64,000 bases of DNA from Okeania sp. SIO2C9 (GCF_010672455.1 NZ_JAAHGO010000027.1:1-64000); one strand, 5' to 3'; counted from the stretch's first letter, positions 19,012-28,196 are shown. Notes: a model not told the origin generated them from the sequence alone. Translations and numbers: made by a program.

Positions 19012-19350
19012 TCAAATGCTGTCGATAAATTCCCAATTAGGGTTTTCTATTATGGACTGAGTTAACAAATCAAATTTTTGACGACAATGATTATCTGATT
19101 TTAAAGGGATTTCTTCATTTCTAACAACTATATTTATGCGTGTTTTTTCAGCAGTAGTTGCAATGCCAACATTGATTTCTATAGTAACAAGTTGAGAGAA
19201 AATAACTTGACTATCCACTTCACTAGCCATTAAATAATTGCCTCGAATATAGACAACTTCAAAACCACAATAACTCAGAATATCTGTCAAAATTAACTGT
19301 AGATTTTCTACATCAACAGCTACAGTAAATACACCAGTATAGCGAGCCAT
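19012..19350 (-). CDS. Conserved hypothetical protein
   Basis: A 112-residue protein starting MARYTGVFTVAVDVENLQ. I choose the ATG at 19350 because TTGGAG lies 7-10 bases upstream; the in-frame TTG at 19362 overlaps that ribosome site. The sequence alternates beta strands and a helix (LQLILTDILSYCGF) with a conserved-looking NHCRQKFDLLTQSI near the end. There is no signal peptide or membrane segment. I do not recognise the family by name; its codon use looks like a normal chromosomal gene. GATAACT heptads begin within a few bases of the stop. Confidence 0.65.
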   Translation of the reverse strand: MARYTGVFTVAVDVENLQLILTDILSYCGFEVVYIRGNYLMASEVDSQVIFSQLVTIEINVGIATTAEKTRINIVVRNEEIPLKSDNHCRQKFDLLTQSIIENPNWEFIDSI

Positions 19351-19599
19351 AAAAAACTCCAATCACAGAAAAATTATTTGAATTTAAGAAGGAAGAAGGA
19401 AGAGGGAAGAAGGAAGAGAGAAAAAGGAAAAAGTGGATGGGGACTCAAACCCAAACAAGCTTTTCAACAATTAATAATTAATAATTAATTTTGATAAATA
19501 TTTACTACAAATAGTTAGGCTATTTCTTAGGATTCAATCCACCCCTCGCCCCTCCCCCTCCCTGGAGGGGAAGTCAAGAGTCAGGAGTCGTATGGGAAT

Positions 19600-19822
19600 G
19601 GCTTTAATACCATTTTTTAGGGTGTAAATTATCTTTTTCTCTTGGTGCGCGTTCCCTCTCTTGGTCGGCGTTCCCTTGCGCCTGTCGGCGGCGCGGGGTC
19701 CGACCGCTTGCGACTGGCGTCGTCGCGGGGTCGCACCGCTTTGTCAAAGGGACATTTTGTGTAAAATCTTTTTATCACACTTATTATTAGTAACATTCTT
19801 TTTTCAAATTGGTATTAAACCC
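19600..19822. repeat. Dispersed repeat containing a ~100-bp GC-rich insert
   Basis: The outer parts (TTAATACCATTTT... CAAAGGGACATTTT... TTATTATTAGTAACATTCTTTTTTCAAATTGGTATTA) recur at about 53540-53626 without the insert. Between them, 19644-19742 is strongly GC-rich (GGCGGCGCGGGGTCCGACC, GTCGTCGCGGGGTCGCACC) in a genome that is otherwise AT-rich. Confidence 0.7.
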
Positions 19823-19931
19823 AAAAGAAAAAAATAAAATATAAACAGGACTTACGCATGAGGTAGGAAAAACTAGGATTTGAGATTACTTCCCTATGGG
19901 TAGTAATGACGAAAATACATTGCAGGTGCTT

Positions 19932-20063
19932 CAACAATTAATAATGAATAATGAATAATGAATAATTACCTCTCCTTGAAAGAAGAGGATTGACTAATAA
20001 AGAAAATTTTTCTTTATTATACCCTTAAAAGGGGAGGCTTTAAACCACAATTTTTCGGTAATA
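19932..20063 (+). repeat. R5 dispersed element
   Basis: A representative full R5 copy: CAACAATTAATAATGAATAATG, then ACCTCTCCTTGAAA and GAGGATTGACT, an internal A/T stretch, CCCTTAAAAGGGGAGGCTTTAAACC and TTTTTCGGTAA. Related copies lie at about 18770-18895, 20388-20535, 21808-21930, 22985-23165, 40968-41093 and 41252-41437. Confidence 0.8.
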
Positions 20064-20767
20064 TTATGTCCGGATAATTAGCGATCAAAAAAAACTTTCT
20101 CCTTTTCCTCCTCTTTTTTTCTTGCTTCTTCCTTCTTTCCTCCTGACTCCTGACTCCTGACTCCTCCGTCATTTATTTATCACTATTCAACCGGACATGA
20201 TATAAGTCGTAATAAACTAATATTCTATATACTGCCTATAGGTGATAATATACAGCAGATTCGTTGGTATATGAGGTACAAATATTAATGATAATTTGGT
20301 TGATAGGAATCCTAGATAGTGAGCATGGTTATTTCATTATAGATTTTGACAATGAGTTTATTGATTTTCAAGCAGGGTAAAGATAAATTTACCGAATTAT
20401 TAATTATTAATTATTCATAATTAAATAATCCGCCCCTTGAAGCCTCCCCTTTTAAGGGGAAAAAAAAGAAATAGTATTTCCTTATGTTCAATTCCGTAAC
20501 GGTTTTAACCACAGGTAATTATCAATTATCCATTATCCATTAATGAATAAAGCTTGAAATAACATGGTTTCGTCAAGAAATAAAATGGCGCAGTTTAGAA
20601 TGAAACAACCCTGGATAATTAGTAAGAATTTTATTACTTCGATGTCTGCCATTCCTTCTTCCCTAAAAGTCGAAGAACACAACTCAAATAAAATTGCTCC
20701 TATAAATAAATTAGTAATTATTAGCAAATTGTAAAAAATCAGTTAAACATAGATAAACAAATGCAAA

Positions 20768-21433
20768 ATGATAGGTAAATTAATTGTCTTTGAAGGCGTA
20801 GAAGGAGGTGGAAAAACCACTCAAATTCAACTTTTACGAAATTGGCTATTAGAAAAAAAACAATCGAGCAAACTTTTCTCAAAGTTTATAGATTTAGAAG
20901 TAATTGTCACACGAGAACCAGGAGGAACAAAATTAGGTCAAGCTTTACGAGAATTACTATTAAATACAGATATATCTGGAGAACAAATTCAAGAAAGAGC
21001 CGAATTATTACTATATGCAGCAGATAGGTCTCAACATATAGAAAACTTGATTAAACCCTATTTAAAAAAAGGGGCTATAGTATTGTGCGATCGCTTTATT
21101 GACTCGACTATTACTTATCAAGGATATGGTCGTGGTTTAGATTTAGATTTAATTCAAAAACTCAATCATATTGCTACAGGTGGGTTAAAAAGCGATTTAA
21201 CTTTTTGGTTAGATATTGATGTTGAAATTGGTTTAACTAGAGCTAAAAATCGGGGAAAAATTGATAGGATGGAACAAGCAGATATTCAATTTCATAAAAG
21301 GGTACAACAAGGCTATCAAGAATTAGCTAAAAGTAATCCTTTGATAGTACGAATAGATGCTAATCTGACCATAGATAAAATTCAAGAACAAATTCAAGAA
21401 GTTCTGATGAAAAAATTAATAGAATGGGCTTGA
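20768..21433 (+). CDS. tmk: Thymidylate kinase
   Basis: Converts dTMP to dTDP. It is 221 residues long, a typical length. The P-loop GVEGGGKTTQI is at residues 9-19, the DR-type motif CDRFIDSTITYQGYGRGL is central, and TREPGGT near residue 57 is the thymidylate kinase signature. The lid region reads AKNRGKIDRME. The ATG at 20768 gives the expected MIGKLIVFEG start. A GGAAGAA STRR begins immediately after the stop codon. In many cyanobacteria tmk lies just upstream of holB; here about 4.2 kb of GST, hydrolase and repeats separates them. Confidence 0.95.
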   Translation: MIGKLIVFEGVEGGGKTTQIQLLRNWLLEKKQSSKLFSKFIDLEVIVTREPGGTKLGQALRELLLNTDISGEQIQERAELLLYAADRSQHIENLIKPYLKKGAIVLCDRFIDSTITYQGYGRGLDLDLIQKLNHIATGGLKSDLTFWLDIDVEIGLTRAKNRGKIDRMEQADIQFHKRVQQGYQELAKSNPLIVRIDANLTIDKIQEQIQEVLMKKLIEWA

Positions 21434-22029
21434 AGAAGGAAGAAGGAAGAAGGAAGAAGGAAGAAGGAAGAAGGAAGAAGGAAGAAAAAATGGATGAGGA
21501 CTCAAACCCCAACCAATTGTCAACACCGTGTAGACGGTAAGGTATAAAACTCATAAAGGGAAAGAGATTTTTTTTAAGTATTTATATTAAAATAGCGTTT
21601 CTCAAGTTACTAAGGCATTGTTGTTTTTCTTATTTTTTATCAAAATAATATGGTTCTAAAACCCCACCTTTTAAGGCGATCGGGTTTTTGGATAGTTGCT
21701 CACACATCCCCTACTTCCCCTCCTGGGAGGGGTTAGGGGTGGGTTAACTTCTGACTTGTGACTTCTGAGTTCGTTAATCCCTAGCTCCTACTCCCTAAAA
21801 AAAATTCAGCAATTAACAATTAATAATTAACAATTAATAATTACCTCTTCTTAAAAGAAGAGGATTGACTAAAAGGATTTTTTTTGATTTTATCTCCTTA
21901 AAAGGGGAGGCTTTAAACCTGAATTGTTGAATGAATAATTATTAACTATCAACTCTTAATTATTAATTATTCATTATTAATTATTAATTATTCAGTAATT
22001 TTGTACTTCACAATCATGGGAATTGCTAT
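21434..22029. repeat. Intergenic 596 bp: STRR, R7, R5
   Basis: GGAAGAA heptads at 21434-21485 lead directly into R7 (about 21494-21554), the same STRR-R7 composite as inside recJ. A TAGCGTTTCTCAA end typical of R8 is at 21593. R5 lies at about 21808-21930, and ATTATTAATT repeats follow up to 21993. No gene. Confidence 0.75.
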
Positions 22030-22632
22030 ATGTTAAAACTATACGAATTTTCTACTTCTGGTAACTGCTATAAAATCCGTTTACTGTTAACTCAGTTAGA
22101 AATCCCTTTTGAAAGAATGGAAATTGATATTACAAAAGGAGAAAGTCGTACTCCAGAATTTTTACAAAAAAATCCTAATGGCAAAATACCTGTCTTAGAA
22201 ATAGAACCAGAAAAATGTTTATCTGAATCTAATGCAGTTCTTTTTTATCTCAGTGAAGGAACAAAATTTTTACCGACCGATAAATGGGAAAAAGCTCAAG
22301 TTATGCAATGGTTATTCTTTGAACAATATAGCCATGAACCTTATATTGCAACCTCTCGTTATTGGATAAGTATTTTAGGAAAAGCAAAAGAATATCAAGC
22401 AGAAATTAAGCAAAAACAACCAGGAGGTTATGCAGCTTTAAATGTCATGGAAAAACATTTAGAAAATCATCAATTTTTTGTAGGTAATAGTTACACTATT
22501 GCGGATATTTGTTTATTTGCTTATACCCATGTTGCCGATGAAGGAGGATTTAATTTAAGCCAATTTCCAGCAATCCAAAATTGGATAGAAAGAGTAAAAA
22601 ATCAGCCCCTTTATCGTTCTATATTAAGGTAA
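22030..22632 (+). CDS. Glutathione S-transferase family protein
   Basis: A 200-residue two-domain GST. The thioredoxin-like N-terminal domain begins MLKLYEFSTSGNCYKIRLLL, with the usual cis-Pro motif at NGKIPVLE and the glutathione gamma-glutamyl contact SES in CLSESNAVLFYL. The all-helical C-terminal domain includes the N-capping box FVGNSYTIADICLFAYTH. The substrate cannot be inferred. The gene lies between tmk and holB without close neighbours. An R9 element starts within its last codons or just after the stop. Confidence 0.85.
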   Translation: MLKLYEFSTSGNCYKIRLLLTQLEIPFERMEIDITKGESRTPEFLQKNPNGKIPVLEIEPEKCLSESNAVLFYLSEGTKFLPTDKWEKAQVMQWLFFEQYSHEPYIATSRYWISILGKAKEYQAEIKQKQPGGYAALNVMEKHLENHQFFVGNSYTIADICLFAYTHVADEGGFNLSQFPAIQNWIERVKNQPLYRSILR

Positions 22633-22901
22633 GCATTTCCTAGGTCATGCTGCGCAAACAGCAGTCAGCTAGCCTCCTATCGGAGGAACTGCGTTATCAG
22701 CTATCAGCTTTAAGTCATATCTAATATATTTCCTACTACAAAATTGCTTATATTAATAACTCAGACTTCTAGTTCTAGTGCTTCAATTTATGAGTTAAAA
22801 ATGTAGTAGAAGTTCAAAGAGCAATTCCTTAATTAAAAAGCTGAACTTGAGTGCATTTTACAGGAAAAGCTGACCGCTGAATGCTATAGCTGAATGCTTA
22901 C
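22629..22901. mobile_element. R9 MITE-like element, long form
   Basis: Ends GTAAGCATT and AATGCTTAC are perfect inverted repeats, 273 bp apart. Inside are TGCTGCGCAAACAGCA, GGAGGAACTGCG and TCAGCTATCAGCTTT blocks shared with the fragment at about 58000-58053, which ends in GGAAATGCTTAC. Confidence 0.6.
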
Positions 22902-23169
22902 ATATTAAGTTAAATAGACATTTCCGAAATTCTTCAACCAGAAGTTGTATGTATTTAGTAATAACGTAATTATTCTGGGAGATTAAATTAGATTGAGATT
23001 AACGAAATCAAAAAATCTCATCTAAATTTATTAATATTTTACCGAATAATTAAGGTTTAAAGCCTCTCCATTAATGGAGAAAAAAGAAAAAAAGTTCTTT
23101 GATCCAATCCTCTTATTTATAAGAAGAGGTAATTCTAAATTCTAAATTCTAAATTCTAAATTCTTGAAT
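22902..23169. repeat. Leader region of the glycoside hydrolase: R5 and ATTCTAA heptads
   Basis: Inverted R5 spans about 22985-23165 (GGTTTAAAGCCTC then AATCCTC and AAGAAGAGGTAATT). It ends in AATTCTA heptads that reach the start codon of the next gene. No Shine-Dalgarno motif is visible. Confidence 0.65.
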
Positions 23170-24636
23170 ATGTCTAAAAAAAAGGATAATTCTTCTCGTC
23201 TTTTTGATTCAGGTTGTTTGGTAGAAATTCTAATTTTTTTGATGCTTTTAGGTGGAAGTTACTGGTGGTTTATCCAGAGAAATCAGATCGATTTATCTAA
23301 ATTCGTATCTAATAATTCAGTGGTTTCTTGGCTCCAAGATAAATTTCCAAATCTTCCTATTCCCACTGTAAAATCAGAAGATACATCAACCGAAAAAGAA
23401 ACTGTTTTAAAATCAAAAGAAACTGACTCAACTCCAACCGAATCATCTCAATCATCTTCACCAGAAATTTCCAAAAATACACCAGATTTACCTAAAAAAG
23501 AATCACCATCACCTATTCCTGCCGAAGAAAAGATTGTGAATCCAGTTAAGCCTAATAATAATTCCCTTGAAAAAGAAACTGTTTTAAAATCAAAAGAAAC
23601 TGACCCAAATCAAACCGAATCATCTTCATCAGAAACCGTCAAAAATACACCAGATTTACCTAAAATAGAATCACCATCACCTACTCCTGCCGACAAAAAG
23701 ATTGTTAATCCAGTTAAGCCTAATAATAATTCCCTCAACGATAAAGTTTTAACTCCTTGGGAGAAAAAAGAAATTAGAGGAATTTACTTAAGTCGTTATT
23801 ATATAACTAATAATGCAGATGAAAAAACAATTCGTGAAAGGGTTCGTTATTATAAAAAACAAGGATTTAATGCCATAATTCATGGGGTTTGGGGAAATGG
23901 TTGTACTATGTACAAAAGTGAAGTAATGCAAGAAATACTAGGAGCAAATAGTTGTCCTAATGAATTTAATGAACAATGGTTAGTTTGGTTAATTGATGAA
24001 GCACATAAACAAGGAATAGAAGTTCATGCTTACTTCGAGAAAGGCATTAAAATTGATAAAAATAGTCCGATTTTTGACTTAGCAATTGCTAAAAAATGGA
24101 TAGTTCCCGGAGTGGATAAAACCTACGATGGAATTGAGCATTATGTCTTGGATGTAGAAGAAGAAGAAGTGGCTAACTTTTTTACTAATATTTTAGTTGA
24201 ATTTGTCAAAAAATATCCAACAATTGATGCCGTTCAATGGGATGATTATCTAGGATATCATGCAGAATTGCCAGGAAAAGTAGACCGGACAGCGAAATTA
24301 ACAAGCTTTACCAAGCAGATGGTAACAGAAATGAAAAAAGCCAATAATTCAGTTAGTTTTGATCTTAGTCATCATAACCCTTACTGGGCAAAAAAATATT
24401 TTGCTGCAGACTGGGAAAAATGGTTAGTAGATCGAGTCTTTATTCAAGCTTATAATGAAGATAACTTTCAGGAAGAATTGAATTATGCCAAACAATATGA
24501 CGGTATTGGTATTACCGATAAACAATTACACCGCCTTGACGAATTAGTTAATAATTCTAATATTAAGAGCGTATTAGTCTTCCCACTTTCTGGAGAACCA
24601 GAAAAAGCAGCAAACAGAGTTAAATCATCTTTTTAG
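23170..24636 (+). CDS. Membrane-anchored family 10-like glycosyl hydrolase (DUF187/GHL10 type)
   Basis: 488 residues from the ATG at 23170. A single N-terminal membrane anchor (VEILIFLMLLGGSYWWF) is followed by a ~160-residue Ser/Thr/Pro/Lys-rich linker that carries a tandem duplication: two ~57-residue units starting EKETVLKSKETD and ending VNPVKPNNNSL. The catalytic TIM-barrel part begins at EIRGIYLSRYYI and contains GFNAIIHGVWG, GIEVHAYFEKGI, the Asp pair in IDAVQWDDYLGYH and FDLSHHNPYWAKKY. It resembles putative glycosidases of the DUF187 group, with unknown polysaccharide substrate, probably acting on the outside of the inner membrane. Confidence 0.75.
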   Translation: MSKKKDNSSRLFDSGCLVEILIFLMLLGGSYWWFIQRNQIDLSKFVSNNSVVSWLQDKFPNLPIPTVKSEDTSTEKETVLKSKETDSTPTESSQSSSPEISKNTPDLPKKESPSPIPAEEKIVNPVKPNNNSLEKETVLKSKETDPNQTESSSSETVKNTPDLPKIESPSPTPADKKIVNPVKPNNNSLNDKVLTPWEKKEIRGIYLSRYYITNNADEKTIRERVRYYKKQGFNAIIHGVWGNGCTMYKSEVMQEILGANSCPNEFNEQWLVWLIDEAHKQGIEVHAYFEKGIKIDKNSPIFDLAIAKKWIVPGVDKTYDGIEHYVLDVEEEEVANFFTNILVEFVKKYPTIDAVQWDDYLGYHAELPGKVDRTAKLTSFTKQMVTEMKKANNSVSFDLSHHNPYWAKKYFAADWEKWLVDRVFIQAYNEDNFQEELNYAKQYDGIGITDKQLHRLDELVNNSNIKSVLVFPLSGEPEKAANRVKSSF

Positions 24637-25646
24637 ATTTAATTTTAAAAATTGTATTAAACATATTCATTCTGATTCCTGACTCCTTTTCATAGCATTC
24701 AGGAAAAACTTTATTCTCCTCTTCCTCCTTGTTCCCTCCTGACTCCTTCTTTTAGGTTGTAGGTAGGGGATGAAAATCTCATGTTCCGTATTCTTCTAAC
24801 TTTTAACTTTTAACTTTTAACTTTTGACTTTTGAATTAGGTTATAGGTAGGGGATAAAAATCTCATGTTCCGTATTCTTCTAACTTTTAACTTTTAACTT
24901 TTAACTTTTGACTTTTGAATTAGGTTATAGGTAGGGGATAAAAATCTCATCTCCCGTATTCTTCTAACTTTTGACTTTTAACTTTTAACTTTTGACTTTT
25001 GAATTAGGTTATAGGTAAGGGATAAAAATCTCATCTCCCGTATTCTTCTAACTTTTGACTTTTAACTTTTAACTTTTGACTTTTGAATTAGGTTATAGGT
25101 AAGGGATAAAAATCTCATCTCCCGTATTCTTCTAACTTTTGACTTTTAACTTTTAACTTTTGACTTTTGAATTAGGTTATAGGTAAGGGATAAAAATCTC
25201 ATCTCCCGTATTCTTCTAACTTTTGACTTTTAACTTTTAACTTTTGACTTTTGAATTAGGTTATAGGTAAGGGATAAAAATCTCATCTCCCGTATTCTTC
25301 TAACTTTTGACTTTTAACTTTTAACTTTTGAATTAGGTTGATAGGTAGGGGATGAAAATCTCATCTCCCGTATTCTTCTAACTTTTGACTTTTAACTTTT
25401 AACTTTTGAATTAGGTTGATAGGTAGGGGATGAAAACCTCATCTCCCGTATTCTTCTAACTTTTGACTTTTAACTTTTAACTTTTGAATTAGGTTGATAG
25501 GTAGGGGATGAAAACCTCATCTCCCGTATTCTTCTAACTTTTGACTTTTAACTTTTAACTTTTAACTTTTGAATTAGGTTGATAGGTAGGGGATGAAAAC
25601 CTCATCTCCCGTATTCTTCTAACTTTTGACTTTTAACTTTTAACTT
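24637..25646. repeat. Tandem array of ~84/78-bp units, 11 copies, ending at the holB start
   Basis: CGTATTCTTCTAAC recurs at about 24786, 24871, 24957, 25039, 25123, 25207, 25291, 25369, 25447, 25525 and 25610. Each unit is ~46 bp of unique sequence (ATTAGGTTATAGGTAGGGGATAAAAATCTCATCTCC) plus CTTTTAA/CTTTTGA heptads. The period is 84 bp in the left part and 78 bp in the right. The last copy contributes the TTTTGAATT that overlaps the TTG start of holB. Confidence 0.95.
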
Positions 25647-26606
25647 TTGAATTTATTTACCTCAATTATCGGACAAAACCAAGCCATAGAATTATTAACT
25701 CAAGCAGTTACTCGCCAACGTATTGCCCCTGCCTATTTATTTGTAGGCACTCCAGGAATAGGAAGGGGTTTAACTGCCCAATGTTTTATTGAACTCCTAT
25801 TCTCCAATAACCACTCCCCCGCTAACCCATCCCTAAAAAATCGCATTCATAAAAGGAACCATCCAGACCTATTATGGGTAGAACCCACCTATCTACATCA
25901 AGGAAAACTACTCTCAGCAAAAGAAGCAACAGAAGCAGGAGTCAAACGCAAGTCACCACCTCAAATTCGTCTCGAACAGGTACGGGAAATTAGTGAATTT
26001 CTTGGCCGCCCCCCCCTAGAAACTGCAAGATCAGTAGTAGTCTTGCAACAAGCTGAAACAATGAGAGAAAGTGCCGCAAATGGTTTGTTGAAAACTTTGG
26101 AAGAACCAGGTAAACGGGCAACTTTAATCTTAATTGCTCCGGGAGTTGATTCATTATTGCCCACCTTGGTGTCCCGATGCCAGCGCATTCCTTTTTATCG
26201 CTTGGCCAACGAGAATATGAAGCTCGTATTGGAAAAAGCTGGCCATGAAGAAATTTTGAGGCATAAAGAAGTGATGATGATGGCTCAAGGTAGTCCAGGA
26301 GAGGCGATCGCTGCTTGGCAACAACTACAAGAAATTCCTGCGGATATTTTGGAAAGGGTAACTCAGGGTATTAAGACTATTCGTCAAGCACTAGAAGTAG
26401 GGCGAGATATTAGTAAAAATTTGGATATGGAGGCGCAGTTATGGTTGATAGATTATCTACAGCATAGTTATTGGGCAAAACCACAACAGCACCTTGACAA
26501 AGTGGAATGTCTCAAACATCTGGAGACAGCGAGAAAATATTTACTCTCCTATGTCCAACCTAGATTAGTTTGGGAATGTACTTTCATGGCGATGTGTTCT
26601 TTTTGA
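25647..26606 (+). CDS. holB: DNA polymerase III delta' subunit
   Basis: 319 residues, the clamp-loader delta' subunit. The AAA+ fold starts at SIIGQNQAIELLTQAV. The P-loop-like GTPGIGRG has Arg where ATPases have Lys, consistent with delta' not hydrolysing ATP. The sensor/SRC motif is present in TLVSRCQRIPF, and LLKTLEEPGKRATLILIA is family-typical. The only plausible start is TTG at 25647 (MNLFTSIIGQ), and it lies inside the last unit of the upstream tandem array. A GGAAGAA STRR starts right after the stop codon. Confidence 0.92.
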   Translation: MNLFTSIIGQNQAIELLTQAVTRQRIAPAYLFVGTPGIGRGLTAQCFIELLFSNNHSPANPSLKNRIHKRNHPDLLWVEPTYLHQGKLLSAKEATEAGVKRKSPPQIRLEQVREISEFLGRPPLETARSVVVLQQAETMRESAANGLLKTLEEPGKRATLILIAPGVDSLLPTLVSRCQRIPFYRLANENMKLVLEKAGHEEILRHKEVMMMAQGSPGEAIAAWQQLQEIPADILERVTQGIKTIRQALEVGRDISKNLDMEAQLWLIDYLQHSYWAKPQQHLDKVECLKHLETARKYLLSYVQPRLVWECTFMAMCSF

Positions 26607-26984
26607 AGAAGGAAGAAGGAAGAGGGAAGAAGGAAGAGGGAAGAGGGAAGAGGGAAGAAGTAGTTAGGAAATTCAGAAATAGAATAGGGGAACAAGGTAG
26701 AAAAATTCTTCCATCTCGCCATCTCCCCACATTCCCCTCCTGGGAGGGGTTAGGGGTGGGTCACCATCTCAAGATTGAATCAAAAAAAATCACCCCAGCA
26801 GAATATCTACTTGGGATGAAAATAGTTCAGTTAAGTTTCAAAGAGAGGAGTCAACGAAAAATCAAACCATAAATCTTTACAGCAGTTGAAGGATAAGGTG
26901 AGGACAGATCAAAAGCTTAAAAATTAGACAAAGCAATATTTTTCCTTCTTCCTTCTTCCTTCTTCCTTCTTCCTTCTGCTATAC
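26607..26984. repeat. Intergenic: STRR, terminator, ~110-bp insertion
   Basis: GGAAGAA/GGAAGAG heptads at 26607-26658 are followed by CCCCTCCTGGGAGGGG (26733-26748). A terminator for the minus-strand gene lies at 26782-26815. About 26876-26985 is an insertion ending in TTCTTCC heptads that is absent from the otherwise parallel 3' region at 27590-27605. Confidence 0.75.
26782..26815 (-). terminator. Rho-independent terminator of Psb35-like copy 1
   Basis: Read on the minus strand: CCCAAGTAGATATTCTGCTGGG hairpin, then TGATTTTTTTTG. The same structure is duplicated at 27500-27534. Confidence 0.7.
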
Positions 26985-27224
26985 CTATACATTTGAACCA
27001 TCAGCAAGGTTCTGGCTAGCATAGGCGTCCATACTATAGGCCGGAATTCGCTGATTGTAGTCCAATCTATTGCCAGTTAAAGATTCAGACAAATTTTCAA
27101 AAGACTTAGAATTCCAGTTGCGCTCGTGGATAGGCTTAGTTTGTTCGCCCAATAAATAAGCTTGGCTTCCAATTACTGCTGCAGCTACCCAACCGATAAC
27201 GAATAGTGAGATTAAAATAACCAT
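26985..27224 (-). CDS. Small single-TM protein resembling Psb35, copy 1
   Basis: A 79-residue protein with one N-terminal membrane helix (VILISLFVIGWVAAAVIGSQAYLLG) and a conserved soluble part, EQTKPIHERNWNSKSFENL. It resembles the cyanobacterial photosystem II assembly protein Psb35 (Ssl2148 type), which associates with the CP47 module. That identification is from memory of the family pattern and is moderate. The coding sequence differs from copy 2 by two adjacent bases (Asn to Arg near the C-terminus). The leader TGTAAACAAATGTAACAATTTA is also duplicated. The 3' region carries an extra STRR-bearing insertion. Confidence 0.65.
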   Translation of the reverse strand: MVILISLFVIGWVAAAVIGSQAYLLGEQTKPIHERNWNSKSFENLSESLTGNRLDYNQRIPAYSMDAYASQNLADGSNV

Positions 27225-27604
27225 AATTTTTTTCTTTTTTTTCTTTATATTTATTTACCTTTATGTAAACAAATGTAACAATTTATTGCGGTAAGTGTCA
27301 AGTTAGGATAATTTACGGCAAACCAGATAAAAAGATGTGGAAATCCGTATCTATTAAGTATTGACATTTTGATAAATCAAAATCGTTGGGTCGCGCCACC
27401 CCACCTTTTAAGGCGAAATATTTTTGGAGAGTTGCTCACGCATCCCCGTTACAAAAATAACTTCTGACTTCTGACTTCGTTAAAAACAGTCCCTGGATCA
27501 AAAAAAAATCACCCCAGCAGAATATCTACTTGGGATGAAAATACTTCAATTAAGTTTCAGAGAAGAGAGAGGAGTTAGGGAAAAATCAAATCAAAAATCT
27601 TTGC
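27225..27604. other. Intergenic 380 bp between the Psb35-like duplicates
   Basis: The right side of copy 1 (its promoter/leader up to ~27360) parallels 27845-27990. 27380-27500 holds the GCGCCACCCCACCTTTTAAGGCG dispersed block, also seen inverted at 54190-54222. 27500-27604 is the duplicated 3' region of copy 2 with its terminator. The duplicated unit is thus about 620 bp. Confidence 0.75.
27500..27534 (-). terminator. Rho-independent terminator of Psb35-like copy 2
   Basis: Minus-strand hairpin CCCAAGTAGATATTCTGCTGGG followed by TGATTTTTTTTTG. It is a duplicate of the one at 26782-26815. Confidence 0.7.
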
Positions 27605-27844
27605 CTATACATTTGAACCATCAGCAAGGCGCTGGCTAGCATAGGCGTCCATACTATAGGCCGGAATTCGCTGATTGTAGTCCAATCTATTGCCAGTTAA
27701 AGATTCAGACAAATTTTCAAAAGACTTAGAATTCCAGTTGCGCTCGTGGATAGGCTTAGTTTGTTCGCCCAATAAATAAGCTTGGCTTCCAATTACTGCT
27801 GCAGCTACCCAACCGATAACGAATAGTGAGATTAAAATAACCAT
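27605..27844 (-). CDS. Small single-TM protein resembling Psb35, copy 2
   Basis: A 79-residue near-duplicate of copy 1, differing only at one residue (QRLADG instead of QNLADG). It has the same single N-terminal helix and EQTKPIHERNW core. Upstream and downstream flanks are also homologous but show several more differences per 100 bp than the coding part. Both copies keep intact leaders and terminators, so both are probably expressed. The likely location is the thylakoid membrane, if the Psb35 resemblance holds. Confidence 0.65.
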   Translation of the reverse strand: MVILISLFVIGWVAAAVIGSQAYLLGEQTKPIHERNWNSKSFENLSESLTGNRLDYNQRIPAYSMDAYASQRLADGSNV

Positions 27845-28196
27845 AATTTTTTTCCTTTTTTTTCTTTACATTTATTTACTTTTATGTAAACAAATGTAAC
27901 AATTTATTGCGGTAAGTGTCAAGCTGGGATAAATTACGGTATTGTGGGTAAAAAAATATAGAAATCCACACTTCTTGAGTCTTGACTTATTGTCAAGAAT
28001 GAGGTACTTAGTACTTAGTACTGACGCTAAAGCTTAGATAGAGAAATGTTTTTCCCACTTTTCCCAACTCTCTACCTGGATATTTGAGATAACATCAAGT
28101 CCGTTTAATTCGGTATAAAAAAATGTTCTATCTGAGTGCCATTGCCAAATATTTCCCCCACTCCCCCACTCCCCTACTCCCCCACTACCCTACTCC
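27845..28196. other. Intergenic 352 bp
   Basis: The leader of copy 2 (to ~27920) is followed by AT-rich DNA. The inverted TACTTAGTACTTAGTACTGA lies near 28001, and CCCCCACTCC-type heptads at 28154-28195 abut the stop codon of the glycosyltransferase. I see no gene. Confidence 0.6.

Larger units (their letters stand above)
19363..20767. repeat. Repeat-rich intergenic region of 1.4 kb
   Basis: In order: GGAAGAA STRR plus a partial R7 (19385-19460), a dispersed repeat with a GC-rich insert (19600-19822), an R6 left end (19853), R5 (about 19932-20063), GACTCCT heptads (20144-20165), half of an R1 (20251-20305) and R5 (about 20388-20535). A 64-codon minus-strand frame at 20533-20727 with two hydrophobic stretches is a doubtful gene: TTG start and no ribosome site. 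Confidence 0.7.

Noticed and set aside
20533-20727. 64-codon minus-strand frame with two hydrophobic stretches
   Set aside because: TTG start, no ribosome site, its 3' end lies in an R5 repeat, no recognised family. Kept only as a remark in the region entry.
24770-25646. Possible CRISPR array
   Set aside because: Both parts of each unit are conserved, so there are no unique spacers. No cas genes are nearby. The same applies to the arrays at 1-1495 and 14408-15430.
26570-26872. 100-codon frame overlapping the end of holB
   Set aside because: It reads through GGAAGAA heptads, which have no stops in any frame.
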